Shown: positions 42,431 through 54,867 of the stretch, piece by piece
How the letters are laid out: the number at the start of each line of letters is the position of its first letter
Position numbering within the stretch: position 1 is the first letter of the stretch
Source of the DNA: Bradysia coprophila
Lineage: Eukaryota; Arthropoda; Insecta; Diptera; Sciaridae
Reading direction: 5' to 3'
Assembly: GCF_014529535.1 (NCBI RefSeq)
Contig: NW_023503293.1
Span: 248,001 to 312,000, forward strand
DNA: 64,000 nucleotides
Program-made: the position numbers and the translations under genes
Notes under the pieces: model-generated
Seen by the model: the letters and a program-made list of their open reading frames with translations, nothing else
Told to the model about the DNA's origin: nothing
The model's database searches: none

Positions 42431-43129
42431 ATGTTGAAAATGATGCTCAAAATAATCACTTTCGTCGCATTGTTCACTATGGCAATTGCTTCTACTGATT
42501 CCGATATCTCCGTACTTTTCGACGCATTCCTCAAGGGCGTTCTTGATAGTGAACAACTGGCTGATGGATCGTATCAAACCACTTATTTCAACATACCGCA
42601 TCGAGAAGCACCTGGTCTCATCGAACCGTTCCTCTTTGGCACTCGTGCGAATTCTGAACAGCTGACAGTATTAAACGTTAAACGATTGAGACCGGTGAAC
42701 AAAGAAATCCGTCGACAACAGGTATCGGACGGTGAAGACTTTGACTACAGCGTTTTGGCAACTGCTGTTACCATGGATATTAATGTCCACAATCTTGCTG
42801 GAAATCTAACTAATTTTGTGGGAAACAATGAAAAGGGCGAATATTTGTTGACCGGAAATCTTCAAAATTTTGTTATGAACGTAACGATGGAAACAGAAAA
42901 TGGTGTTCTACCGGTCAGAGATATTGTTCCCACCATTGTCGACATGACTGTCAGTGGAAGCGACGAGGAACGGACCACAGTTGAATCACGTTCGGCTCAA
43001 ATTGTCGGTGATCTCGTGGCGAATTTGTTTTTCAAAGCGTTTAGAGATTTTGCCAATGGGAACGCTGGTAAAGCACTCACACAAGCCGTAGGCGATATCT
43101 TGGGAAAGCAACCACAATTGTTATTCTGA
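42431..43129 (+). CDS. secreted protein, TULIP/JHBP/group-7-allergen-like
   Basis: A single-exon gene of 232 residues. Residues 1-20 are a signal peptide (MLKMMLKIITFVALFTMAIA). The mature chain has no Cys and two likely N-glycosylation sites (NLT in AGNLTNF and NVT in MNVTMET). The body alternates beta-rich stretches (VTMDINVHNLAG, YLLTGNLQNFVMNVTMET) with a C-terminal helix (VGDLVANLFFKAFRDFANG). This layout resembles the lipid-binding TULIP fold of insect JHBP-like/takeout proteins and mite group 7 allergens. The likeness is in shape and spacing only. Possible roles are hydrophobic ligand binding in haemolymph, gut or cuticle fluid. TATA and initiator motifs lie upstream, and an AATAAA signal at 43136-43141 sits just after the stop. 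Confidence 0.85.
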   Translation: MLKMMLKIITFVALFTMAIASTDSDISVLFDAFLKGVLDSEQLADGSYQTTYFNIPHREAPGLIEPFLFGTRANSEQLTVLNVKRLRPVNKEIRRQQVSDGEDFDYSVLATAVTMDINVHNLAGNLTNFVGNNEKGEYLLTGNLQNFVMNVTMETENGVLPVRDIVPTIVDMTVSGSDEERTTVESRSAQIVGDLVANLFFKAFRDFANGNAGKALTQAVGDILGKQPQLLF

Positions 43130-43135
43130 GTCTTA

Positions 43136-43141
43136 AATAAA
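43136..43141 (+). terminator. polyadenylation signal of the 42431 gene
   Basis: AATAAA seven bases after the stop codon. A second candidate (AATAAAA) lies near 43180. Confidence 0.5.
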
Positions 43142-44382
43142 ATGAAATCCATCAGTCGGTCGTGTGTGGAGCGCAGAATAATAAAAGCACATTTTTTGGT
43201 ACAAAACAAAACATTTTTGTTTCTTGTTGTACACCTTCTGGAGGACCCCTTTCAGCATCATTCATAGACGACAATAATGGTATTAGTCGGTTACTAATGT
43301 GAAAATAATGACTGGAATTTCCTGTATACCGAGCGTCTGGGATTTTTTTACCTAACATAATCTTACGTCCTTTTTTCCATCATAAAATATAATCACTTTG
43401 GAGGCCAACGCACTGTCGCTTGACAGTGCTTTGACGAGGCATAAATTTGTCAAATTATTTGAAACATTGATGATATTGGCTCTAAAACGTTTGTTTGATG
43501 TAAAATCAAAAAAATAATTTGACAATTCTATGGCATAATAAAAATAATTAATTATGTATTTAGTCACGAAAAAAATTACTAATTAATTAAGAAGAAATAT
43601 AGAAAATAAGGTCTTATCGTCAAAACGTTAAAGACATATTTTGTTTACGTGTATGTGTGGTATGTATAGAATGCAGCTGAATTTTTTAGAATTAGTTGTG
43701 ACGTAGTAACGACAATTCCCACTTCAGTCGCACATAAAAACCAGTTTCTTTTATTTATACCAACAGCATATAATAGAAAAGACGTCATAAGCATAAGACA
43801 TACATTGAAAATAAAGAGAAACCTTGTATAGGTATCTGAACATGTTTGTATGTATAAATTGTAACGTCTTTCTTATGCCGCTGAAAGTACAGTCATATGC
43901 AGAATGAATGAATGCAACTGTAATATAATAGACATGGGTCAAATGTCTCCAACGAAGTTGTTCGTTCGCATGGGGTGAAATCTCCAATGAGAATTTTCCT
44001 TTTTATGTCTCGAAAAGGCAACACGGTATTCACAGATGCGACTAAAAATCATGGATATCGGTACATTTTTTGTCATTTCGGGAAGCACCCAGAACAGGTT
44101 GATGAACGACTATCGATCTCTGTCAATGGAAATGCAATCGGAAAATAAATATAGAATCGGAAAATCAAAGTCTTATCGGGAAGTAGAACATTAATCATGA
44201 AAGTATTATCGGTCTGTATAGAAAATCGAGGCCAAGATCAGAATTCGGGAAATTTGCTAAAATTTTTCATTGGACTGTACACGCTGGCGTCTTCACTTAA
44301 CTTAAAATATTCTGTCTACGCGAAATATATTCATTCAAGATCGATTATTATAAGTTTATTCACTTTGCTTTACTTCAACTTA

Positions 44383-44972
44383 AGAAAACTTCGAACAGCT
44401 TAAATGGAATCTGGATTCAAGCCGACGGCGATCCGATCGAAGAATGGCTCAAATGAATCGTCGTTCAATTCTGAGAATATTGTGGAACAACTTTTTTCCC
44501 GAAAAGTTTTTGTTGGGCTGTCATAGCCCTTAGAAAATTTTTCTCCTAAGTGGTCGCGAAAATCGTTTTTGTATCAATTACTCCAGCATGCGAAATTTGA
44601 ATAATGTCAAATTGACTAAATATTTTTGACATATTGACCAAAAAACACCGATGTTCGGCCCACCCAGGCACCGCAACAAGTGAAAAACCTCGTAAAAACC
44701 GAAATTTTGGAAGAGCTCTGGGCGGCTGGGAAAGTTAGTAGCAGGAAGCTTACTTCAAGCTCTATCCATTGACACCCCACTCGACCATACCCACTGTCCC
44801 AGATAGAAATGGAGTTGCTTTTTCACAATGTATCTCAAACCATCAAATTTTGGAAAATCGGGAATTTTGGAAAAAAGTTGTTCCACGATGTTCTCAGAAT
44901 TGAACGACGATTCATTTGAGCCATAGCTCGATCGGATCGCCGTCGGCTTGAGTCCCGACTGTTCGAAGTTTT
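44383..44972. mobile_element. foldback-type element with ~115-bp inverted repeats
   Basis: The left arm (about 44383-44505) and right arm (about 44861-44972) are inverted copies sharing AAAACTTCGAACAG, GCCGACGGCGATCCGATCG, CTCAAATGAATCGTCGTTCA and GTGGAACAACTTTTTTCC. The interior (~350 bp) is unrelated and non-coding. The 72-codon minus-strand frame at the right arm is a by-product of the arm. Confidence 0.8.
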
Positions 44973-45282
44973 GGGGAATTCACTCTTAATCATTCGTTTC
45001 CGATTTTTTCTTTTAAATTTCGTTATGAATCTTTCCATATATTTTCGTTGCACGTAGCCCCAAAGGATGCTAATGGGGAAGACTATTATGCATGTATACT
45101 CCTATGCGAAGCATTCAATCCGTAATGGGAATTCTATATGAGAATCACTTTTTTACCTAATGTTTTACCTAATGCTCGATTCCCGTCAGCGCTGCTAAAT
45201 TTAGCAACTATCAGTTGAATTTATCCAATCAAAAACGTAGTGTCGGAGATACAATAATTTTAACGATCGATAAATTCAATCA

Positions 45283-45447
45283 GATCAGCGCACTTCAAGA
45301 AAACGTTATTAATGACAGCTGCCAAATAGAGTACTGCTTTGTATGAAAAAAGTGTCCGAATTTTTTACAGTGCCAAAATTTGTTCAATACACCGTCCAGT
45401 TTCAGTACCCTATTTAGAGTACCACGCATGCTTGAAGTGCGTTGATC
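45283..45447. mobile_element. CACTTCAAG-ended MITE, copy 2
   Basis: Ends GATCAGCGCACTTCAAG and inverted CTTGAAGTGCGTTGATC. The inner block (CCAAATAGAGTACT, ATTTAGAGTACCAC) is shared with 54868-54999 and, inverted, with 1178-1290. Confidence 0.75.
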
Positions 45448-46309
45448 AGATGTAATCAAATCTGTGTCAAATTCACATCTTATTTCTTTGTATTCCATAT
45501 TCCATATTTTGACTGACTACGCTGTAATTTACATGTAAATTCCACAGGCTACTTGATACTTTCACCGCCTTAATAAAAGTAGTTTGTTTGCTAGAGTATT
45601 GTTTGAGTATATCAGCTGAAAAACAGCTGAAGCAAGTTTATGCTGAAATTTCACTCACTCTAACTGTACGAGCCCAAACATTTTTTGATTATATATTTTT
45701 TCAGTTACGAGTTCGAGAAATTTGTGGGAATCGAATATAGAGCTCGTAATTGAAATTTTTCTTCCCAATGTCTATCTCAAATCATTTAAAACTAGAAACT
45801 GGAAACATGTTTTATAGGGTTGTGAGCCGTCCAAAGTCTTTTGTTTGGAGGCTCGTGACTCAAATATTTTTTTTATGTCAACAAAACGTTATATTTTGAT
45901 CTAGACGGCTCGTAATTAGATGGTACTTGTAGCCGGTGTCGTTCTACTAATCCTGGAATACAACAATCGAATATTCAAAACTTTTTAGAGTTTGTCACTC
46001 TAGGGAAACCATTACTCTCCACGCAATTTTTGTGTGGATATTATGGATATGGTTGCCATACTGCATACACAAACTGATAGAAGGCCCTATAGCAGGAGCT
46101 TCTAAAATCCCGAAAAGATGTGCTTAAGAGAAATAGACTGTAATTATTACAAGCAACAAAACTGATTGAAACAAGAAATTATCAGGAAGAAAGTTCTCAA
46201 ACTGAAGCGTCAAGGAGGACAGCATAATCACTGCATGTAACCTACTTTAGCTCATAAAGCAAAATATTATTTGAAATTTTGAAAAATAAAAATCAAATTT
46301 TTTAAGGTA

Positions 46310-46621
46310 GTGTCGATCGGAACTAGAAGTCAAACAAAGGTGATTCAGTTGGACGGAGTATGGTTTGGTTACTGTAGTGAGAGCCGTGGTAAAAATGTCA
46401 AAATTATGCACTCCATTCTATTTCGCAGGATCGTCCAAGAGAACCTTACGCACAATTTGAACTGGTCCAGTAATGGTTTCAACAGAATCTTCATACACAA
46501 AGTCAATCGCGTCAAATATCAAGAGCTTTACGACACTCTTTCTGGATGCAGCTTGGAGGAACTATATAAACGAGAAAATTCAAACATTGCAGATTTGCGC
46601 GTACATTGGGGTTTAGGCTGA
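46310..46621 (+). other. unassigned 103-codon ORF, possible DUF4806-like fragment
   Basis: The frame opens at a GTG after TTTTTTAAG and has no good ATG. It has non-random composition (few AT-rich codons) and contains LFRRIVQENLTHNLNWSSNG, which recalls the hydrophobic helix-Asn-Trp pattern of DUF4806 domains common in insect genomes. It may be an exon or a degraded copy of a transposon-linked gene. There is no upstream exon and the 3' end abuts a MITE fragment. Confidence 0.25.
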
Positions 46622-46882
46622 AAAACAGCTGAAGCAAATTCACATCTAAATTTCACTAACGCCCACTGTAGAACTTAGCAGTGCTTAGTGCTCAGCATTT
46701 CTTTCCGTTGGAAATGGTATAAAACAATGGTAGAGTCAAACTTAAAACATTCTAACTGTAAGACGCTGTTCGCAATGCTCTCGGAAATATTTTCTCAGAA
46801 TCGAAATAAAGAATAAAAAAACAAACTCACATTTCTCTCTCATTCTACTTGAACGTTCATTTATTTGCCAGATAATTGGTTA

Positions 46883-49800
46883 TTAGCGAATTTTCTTACG
46901 TCGATCGGAGCGTTTCTTTCGTTTTTCCCGATCATCATCCGAGTCTTCGCTACTCGACCGTCTCGATTTTCTGCTAACGCTAGAGACGACCACTTCTAAC
47001 ACCTTCTTGACGGCGGCCAGTTGCTTGATCTCTTGTGCCTTAAGCTTGTCCAATGTTTCTTGCTTGATTTTCTCCAGTCGAGCAATTTCCTTTTCAGCTT
47101 CGGCCCGTTCCATGTCCTCTTTCTGTTTCTGCTTTTCGGCTTGTCGACGCTCCTGTTCGAGAATCTCCTTTCGCATGTGATCTTTTAGCAACAAAATGGC
47201 TTCGGCGCGTTTCATCATTTTTTCCTTGTTAATTCGTTCTCTCTCATTGTATGAAGTGTTTTCCTCGGATGATTTTTCGCGTTTATTCTTTGACCGAGAT
47301 CGGGATGGAGAACGAGATTTTGATTTATCGTCACGCCGAGACTTGTATGGTGAACGAGAGCGATGTTTTGAATGCGATCTGTTTCGATCACGTGATCTGG
47401 GCTTCGTGTCCTGACGGCTACTGACCTCCCGCGGCCGAGATCTATCTCTCTCAGATAAAGAACGAGATCGCTGATGTCGACGATCGCGTGAACGACGACG
47501 TTCATTGCTTTGCTTTCGAGTTCGGTCGTAGCGATCATAGCTCCTGGATGTTCTAGAACGTCGTCTGTCTTGGTTTCTTCCAGCCCCTCTAGAACGATCT
47601 ACACCGCGGTTATTTCGATCAAATCTTGATCTTGCCGGGGAGTTTCTCGACCGATTGTTGGATCTGGATCGACGAGAACCTTTACGCATTGAATCGTGTC
47701 TGGAACGTTGAGTATCTCTGTCTCGCTTGTCATCCCTTTTACCCTTCGATCGCTCATCGCCATTCAAATTTGATTCTCTCTTGCGCTTGCTGTCGTTTTC
47801 TTTCTCGTTACGAGGTGGAATTTCATTTGGTTTCACTTGTACACCGAACGCAAGAGCCATCGATTCGGATTTGTTTTTATTGCCCACTGCATCCTCATTC
47901 TCCTCTCCATCTTCATAATCCAATGCATTCATGTCGACTGCCTCGACTGCTTCGCTGAACCGTGTCTCATCATCTGTTTTCACGTCTTTGGAGCTGATAT
48001 TAGCTGAGGTGTCAATTTCACCATCTTCCTTCTCTGCAAATGACTTGGCATCCCGTTTAACATTCGAATAGGAGTTTTCCTGGTTGATTTCGAAAAACGA
48101 TTTTTTTGCCACACGAGCCACTTCTTCATGACGTTTTTTACGTTCCGCTTCACGACGTTTGATTTCCTCTTCACGAAGTCGCTTATCTTCTTCAGATTTC
48201 TGAAAAGAAAGAGAAAAGTGTTAGGCTACGCACTTCTTACAGCCATTCCACATTGAGATTCTACAGTCACAATTGGTCACAGTTTCATAAACTTGTCCAC
48301 AACAAGGTACGCGCACAGGTACACTCATTTTTTAAACTTACTTCTAAATCAGATAACTTGATGGTTCGTTTTTGTGCTTGTTTCCAATGCGGCGGCGTAA
48401 CACTTCGTGAACGACTTCTGGACCGTGACGGCGTGCGATATCTCTGCAAGTAATATGATGTTAGAGCACTGCTAATTGGTTGAAAACAAAGTCTACTTAC
48501 GAAAACACCTCGTCCTTTAATAGCGCGTCCGCTTCGAGACAACGGTACACGGCGCTTAGACCATCCGAAGCTAAAACATAAACAAGAAAAAAGATTACTT
48601 TCTCCCTTCACTATCGGTTCGTTAAACAAATTTCCTACTTGCGTCCCGAATCTCTCCGATCTTTGTCCTTGTCCTTGCGACGATCCTTGTCCTTGTCCTT
48701 TTCTTTATCTTTAACATTTCCCTCCTTTTCATCTTTAGTTGCTTCAGTACCACTACCGTTACCGCGCATCAAAAACTTATTTGAAACTTCGGGAATATCC
48801 TTTGGATCAATTTTTGTGATTTTTACCATGGGGTGCACATCTTCGTCATCAATTTCGCCCTCTTCATGCTCTTCGTTCGGATCGACTGTCGTCTTATCAT
48901 TTCTAAAATGGTGAAACGTTTGCTATCACACTGAATTTGGACTGAATGTTTATTAGGGATATAGTCTTACTCTTCGTCCTTGGACTTCTTTTTCTTCTTC
49001 TTATCCTTTTTCTTCTTTCGTTCATCTTCATCATCTGAGCTTGACGAATCTTCTTGCTTCCGTTTCTTTTTCTCTTTCTTATCCTTTTTGGCTGAAATGA
49101 TGGGGAAAAAGAGCTTATCAATGCTCGTCGTACCCGATTTTTCAATGATTTCGATAAAAATTAAGGATTATGAATGCTACATATAGCCAACGCTGCGTTC
49201 TTTATCACAATCTCAGTCCTATGTCTTTTAAAATGAAAACAACTCACTCTTGACTTGGCGCACCAGCTCTCCACAATTGCTTATAACAGCATCTTGCAAC
49301 GGTCTTGAATTTCTATCAACCGGCAGTTGTTCAATTTGTCGTACTAAATCATGACCAGACACAACATGACCAAATACAACATGAATACTGCAACAATCAA
49401 AAAGGAACAAAAGTTAAAAAAAAAATCCCAATCGATCGTACAGTCACAATGAACTTACTTGTCAAGATGAGACGCTGGTTGTGTAGTACTACAATGAAAT
49501 AAAGAAGAACAACATAATGATCAGAACAGCTCAAATCCCAAATTAACTTTTATGTGGCTAAGGAGAGGAGTCAACATCATATTGATCTCTACACAAAATT
49601 ACGAGCGACTCACTCAATTCGGACTTGTGTTGTGGCCGTGTAATTTTTTTAAATTTCATCAACGAACACTATACGTAAAAATATTTTTTTTTCTTTTATT
49701 TTTATCTTCGTTCTCTTAACGAAAAACAACAATTTCTTTTACATCAATTTTTGTTTCATTGAGAGGGAATGCAAATTCTGTCGTGAAATTAGATTTGGTT

Positions 49801-52241
49801 TTTGATTTTATTTTATTTTTTTGTAAAATGGCAAACAATTTGGAAAATCCACAATTGCACACGATCAGATTTTGTATTCCCAAAGTTAAAATGATTTATG
49901 AAAAACGACTTAAAGCTCAGCTACAACATGAAATCAACTGACAAAGAATTATGGCGAAGAAAGGACATGACTAAATTATTATTGTTCATAGGGTAATACT
50001 ATCAATACGAGCAGCTACTGAGATATGAGCCCTTTATTGTCTTTCCTTTTGTTCGAACGAACAAGAAAAGAGACAATAGAAGGTTCGTATTACAATAGGT
50101 GTACATATTAGGTAGTTTTACCCTATTATCAGGCATCTGGGAGATTTGTAAACCGATTTTAGGAGTTTGGGAGGCTACAGGAAGCCTGTATGTCAATTTC
50201 AGGAAGACTTTATGTGACATTTGTTTAAAGAAATTTAAATAATAGTTACCTGTACGTACAGTTAGAGGCAGTGAAATTTCAGCAAGCATTTGCTTCAGCT
50301 GTTTTTCAACTGATCCGCACAAACAATCTGTACTGTTTATACGTCTTCATTCGGATGTACCACTACCAGCAGCTACAACCGTATGCAAAAGTATAAACAG
50401 TTGTGATTGTATGTGTGGAACAGCTGAAAAACAGCTGAAGCAAATGCTTGCTGAAATTTCACTGTCTCTAACTGTACGTACAGGTAGCATGGTAACTAGA
50501 AAGTGCAGATCATGTTCTCTGGTCTCATTTTTTCCGAATAGTCTAAACGAGAAGAATGTTTCTCTCGTTCTACGGTATACTACGCTAAGTACATCCACTG
50601 ACATTTTGAATCATAAATTTAGTCGTCTTAAGGCCTTCAACATTAGTGGCTATTTCTACATGCGAAATTCACGGAAAGGCCACTCATAGACGAGAATTTC
50701 ATAGATTCAATCTAAGTTACTAGTTCCCCCGAACAGTAACGAACAAATCGGATTTCCCGCAGGTGTTCAAAGAAAGTATTGTGGCGATTAGTCAGGATCA
50801 AAATTAATTGAGGCTTCAGTGAATTTGAAATTCAAACCCCGCAATAAATTCTCCGTTTAATGATTACCGCTGGCATTGTATATCCTCCTATCTTGCCGGT
50901 ACCAAACTTTCACATAAATGGCGAATCTTTGCCAGTAGGATCTTTGTTAGTATTTGCGGAAGTCATGTCACGTGAGGTTTCAACTCTTAAAATTCATTTC
51001 TTCAAAGGTTGACTCAAGTGCCCTACTACAACTGTTCGAAAAACTAACAAGACGACTAATAAGGAGGAAGTGATTTATTGGACGTCTAGCGTTTTTAGAA
51101 GAAATTCGTGGTTTCTTAGGAGTGTTGAATGATCTTGTCCTTCTTCTTAGATTAATCAAAAGATTTCATTGATTGTGGCCGAGCTTGCAGTAGCATAAAG
51201 TTTATAGAAAGAGGGTCATGGTATGACGTATGCATTCCTGTTGAATCTTCTGCGTAAAAGTATTTTTCTGTTACTGCGTATGGACGTCATAGGTTATTCC
51301 CACTCGTTAAAATAAAAATGTGGAAGCACATAGGTGCTGCGCTCTACGTAATCAAGCAATGCAAATGCATGAACAAAGCGGCATGCACATTACTGTGCAC
51401 TAACAAGTACAAATAATTATTTTAATAATAAGAAATCTGACCTGATCAATGAGAAATGTCAGTCATATGTCGACAATGCACTGAATTGTCGAATGTTGTT
51501 GCTACGACAACGGCAGTAATTTTTAATGAATCGTGCTGGTGAATTCGAATTAAATGTACAGACTTTGACGATAAGATTCAATAGTACTAACAGCACCGAC
51601 ATAACATGACTTTAAGAAAAAATTGAAACAAAACGAAGAAACTCTATCCTTCACTCATACACACCATACTTACATAAAAAATTGGGAACCATTGGTTCCC
51701 TTGCCACGATTAGCCATCGACAACAAAAATGGTTTATCGTGTTTGAGTTGAAAATTTTCATCTGCAAAAATCAATCGAAACGGAGAAAAAAACGGAAAAT
51801 TAGTACCGAGCTTTCAATCAACCACCATAGACCAAATATTTCGTTTCAATTTTTACCATCAAATGTTCCTCCATATATTGACTCGCCACCAGTGCCATTA
51901 TTTGCCGAAAAGTCGCCAGATTGGATCATAAAGTTTTTGACCACTCTATGGAACACAACACCCTATACCATGGAAATTTTACGATATTAGTATTGTTGAT
52001 CAAACAAAACTTTGAATTTTATCTTAAATTTCACCAACTTTACCTTATAGTGCAACGGTTTCTCTGTTATCTTGCCAATACCCATTTCGCCGGTGCACAA
52101 TGCTCGGAAATTTTCCACAGTTTTTGGCGTTATGTCCGGATACAGTTCAAATACCACGCGTCCAGCTGGTAAACCTCCCAAATTTATATCGAAAAAGCAT
52201 CTGATACGAGCTGGAGGCTCGTCCTCTTCACCCACGGTCAT
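46883..52241 (-). CDS. PPIG: nuclear SR-type cyclophilin, peptidyl-prolyl isomerase G (Moca-cyp/PPIG)
   Basis: Ten exons on the minus strand: 52241-52044, 51962-51857, 51761-51674, 49488-49459, 49387-49248, 49091-48971, 48902-48639, 48570-48501, 48443-48342 and 48199-46883. They join in frame to 811 residues. Residues ~12-180 are a cyclophilin domain: [20 protein letters not shown], then [15 protein letters not shown] (catalytic Arg, Phe, Met, Gln), [15 protein letters not shown] and [14 protein letters not shown]. The CypA Trp121 position is His, as in PPIG. After it come Lys/Glu tracts, the family block [10 protein letters not shown] and [10 protein letters not shown]...TPPHW, and a long Arg/Ser-rich tail typical of splicing-speckle proteins. 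It isomerises prolines and binds splicing factors and the RNA polymerase II tail. Exon 4 is only 30 bp, and intron 3 (2.2 kb) carries a 240-bp MITE. The stop upstream of the ATG fixes the start. Confidence 0.95.
50247..50486. mobile_element. 240-bp MITE with CAGCTG-rich inverted ends
   Basis: Arms of about 65 bp begin TACCTGTACGTACAGTTAGAG and contain TGCTTCAGCTGTTTTTCA, inverted at the right end. End fragments of the family occur near 10155, 45615 and 46621. It lies in intron 3 of PPIG. Confidence 0.85.
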
Positions 52242-53422
52242 GATCGATCGAATCTATAAAATGTTTATGAAAATGATGAAAATGTTTACGCATTCGGGGA
52301 CTATCGATTTGGGTACGAAAAAAAAAAATTCGTTGGTCGGACTAACCAAATTTGCTCTGAAGGAAAAAAATGTTTATTGATTGAAAACGTATACCATGTA
52401 TACAAACACTTACAGCTTTTTACTCAAAATTCCGGAACTTGATATTTTCGGCTCACGTCAATCCTTCTCGAAGAGTTTTTGTTTCTTGTAAATATTTTTA
52501 TTCTAATTGATTGTTCGCTAAATATTTGATTTGCTTTACACGCATTTTGTGAGCACTAACTCGTGCAAGAAATAATGTTTAGTTAAATGTAACAAAATGA
52601 TGAACCAATGCCGCTAAAGATCAACTTCTTTTACAAGTTTGAAACACACATAAATGTTTTTGACACTCAATATAATACCACCATGACACTTCAATTGTTC
52701 ATTTTGAAATTCACTCGGTGACAAAATATTTCTCGCCTTTTTTATTAAATAAAAATCTATGATTGACAAAAATTACATAATTTCGACACTTCCAACATTA
52801 AAAATGTTTTTGCTTTTTAGAAGAGTCCTGCAGTGAATAATTATCTGCTTCTTATAAAAAAAAATTATTCGAAACTCCAAAACACTGGTAACATTTTGTA
52901 TACCGATATGAATACCGGACTTTTTGAAAGGCGCTGCAACCGCTGCAACAAACTGTGGTAGCGTTGCAGTGTGTATTAAAACCAACATGACGGAAACAAA
53001 ATTTCTATACCATTTTTCAGCGTTTGTGTGGCCGGTATGGCCCTATCAAACCTTATCAAACCCGATCGGCCATCAATATTTAGTTATTTTGAAAGAATGG
53101 TGGGAAACTATTTTTAACACTGATCAAGACCTTGACACTAATAATCAGCAAATTTGCTCACAATTTCTTTAAAAATTAAGTCTTTGATAAATCTGTGGTT
53201 AGTCGGAGCCGATACTAAAAGACACTTCTTAGCATTCAACTATTGTATATAGCCACTGCTGAATGTAGGCCATCCCCATCTCCTTCCATTATGAACGATC
53301 CGTTGCTTTTTGTTGCCAATTTGCTTCTACTATTCTTTTTATTTGATAGGTTGTTCAGGTCAGGTCAATCATGACTTTTTCCGAGCACTCGATTGTTATG
53401 GTTTATCTCTAGTTCATAATAG

Positions 53423-53563
53423 GGTTAAACCATTATGCTTCGTGAAGTTCGTAAGTAAGCCAATTTCGTAAACTTTTGACATAAAATGTATGGGCATGGG
53501 CGAAATGTCAAAAGTTACGAAATTGGCTTACTTACGAGCTTCAAGAAGCATTATGGTTTAACC
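53423..53563. mobile_element. palindromic MITE (GGTTAAACCATTATGCTTC ends)
   Basis: Arms of about 60 bp sharing AAGTAAGCCAATTTCGTAA and ACTTTTGACAT with their inverted copies, around a ~25-bp spacer. Nearly the whole element is arm. Confidence 0.8.
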
Positions 53564-54538
53564 TTATGGTTTGAATCCAACGTAAATCAGTCAATGTTGA
53601 AACTGTTTTTACCATAGCATTATACTTGAGAGGTATGATTTCAAAAACGTTTTTAAAAACTAGTTGTCCATGTAACTTTTGCCATCTGTTATCATTTCTT
53701 TGCAATTTATGCTCTATTTCGGATGTTTGCTAATATTCAAAGTTAATTTTTTAAGAGAAAATAAAACTCACAGGGACTCTCGGTTGTCTTGATCTTATTG
53801 ATATAAATTCACAGTTAATGTATTGACAGGCCTTTGACCGTAAACGTCACTTGAAATTTTCTTTTATTATACAAGGAACTACCAAGAAGTCAGACAAAAA
53901 ATTCTTTTCGAAATAGATCCAAGTTAACTACATCGACATTTTTGGACTTAGCGAACTTTTGCTCAGGAATTCAGTGCCTGCCTGGACATACTGGAAATTC
54001 GGGCATTTCCCGAAATGGCCTTTTTTGATAGGTTTTTCATAGATTTCATGGACCTTTCTCCGATAGGTCTTTTGGTAGCCCAGTCTGGCACTGCAGGATT
54101 CCCCGTTCGAATATTTTTTTTATTCTCTTCTTTAAAATATTCGGTTAGGAATATTTCTAACATCATCAGTCCGTTATATAGTTAGGGGGCATTTCGTTTC
54201 CAGCGATCCTGTGAGTTCAACAAAAAAAACTTATATGGGATAATTTTAAGCATAATTAGCAGTCAAATAAACAATAATTAAAATTTTTTAAGACGGATCA
54301 ACAAGCTTTTTTTAACAAACAAAATTTTGAACGCCAGTATAAAATCAGTGGCACAATGTTAAACCTGTTTCTCCGGCAACTTACCATTATTTTCAACGGT
54401 GATTTTATTTAAAATATAAAACACACTAAATAAACGCAACATATATGTGTAATCACCACCGAAAATTGAACGTAATTGTTAACGTAAGAACAAGATGAGC
54501 CAAATACGATTTCTTCTTCTTTTTCTGTACGTCGTTTC

Positions 54539-54724
54539 CAAGGCTGTATACTTTGGGGAGGTCACGCAGATCGCCATTTTATTATATACGCGGGAACACA
54601 CCTTTTCCATAGAAACAAATTCACCAAAATTGAATTTGTATGGCGTGGTGAATTTTTTGTATGAAACGTGGTGTGTAACCCGCGTAGCTGCATCTGCGTG
54701 ACCTCCATAAAGTATACAGCCTTG
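54539..54724. mobile_element. hAT-like MITE (CAAGGCTGTA family), 186 bp
   Basis: Inverted ends CAAGGCTGTATACTTTGGGG and their copy (one gap) run for 33 bp, through GAGGTCACGCAGAT. A perfect 8-bp target duplication GTCGTTTC flanks it (54531-54538 and 54725-54732). Same family as 22552-22603. Confidence 0.9.
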
Positions 54725-54867
54725 GTCGTTTCTTCATTCGTAATAGCCCATTGTCCTACTTAGTCTCAGGAAATAAATTCTCCGTCGATTAAAAAGGTTT
54801 TAGGGAACTTTTTAATGCATTGCGGCAACCAACTTCAAGCAAAAAAGGTTAGGAGGTTCGGGTGACA

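Larger units (their letters stand above)
43142..46882. other. intergenic region with two MITEs and an odd ORF
   Basis: It contains a foldback element (44383-44972), a CACTTCAAG-ended element (45283-45447), MITE end fragments with CAGCTGAAAAACAGCTGAAG near 45615 and 46621, and an unassigned open frame (46310-46621). No other exon was recognised. Confidence 0.5.

Noticed and set aside
53963..54166. 67-codon minus-strand ORF with KSMKNLSKKAISGNARI
   Set aside because: No homology or splice support. The underlying DNA has partial inverted words, suggesting a decayed repeat.
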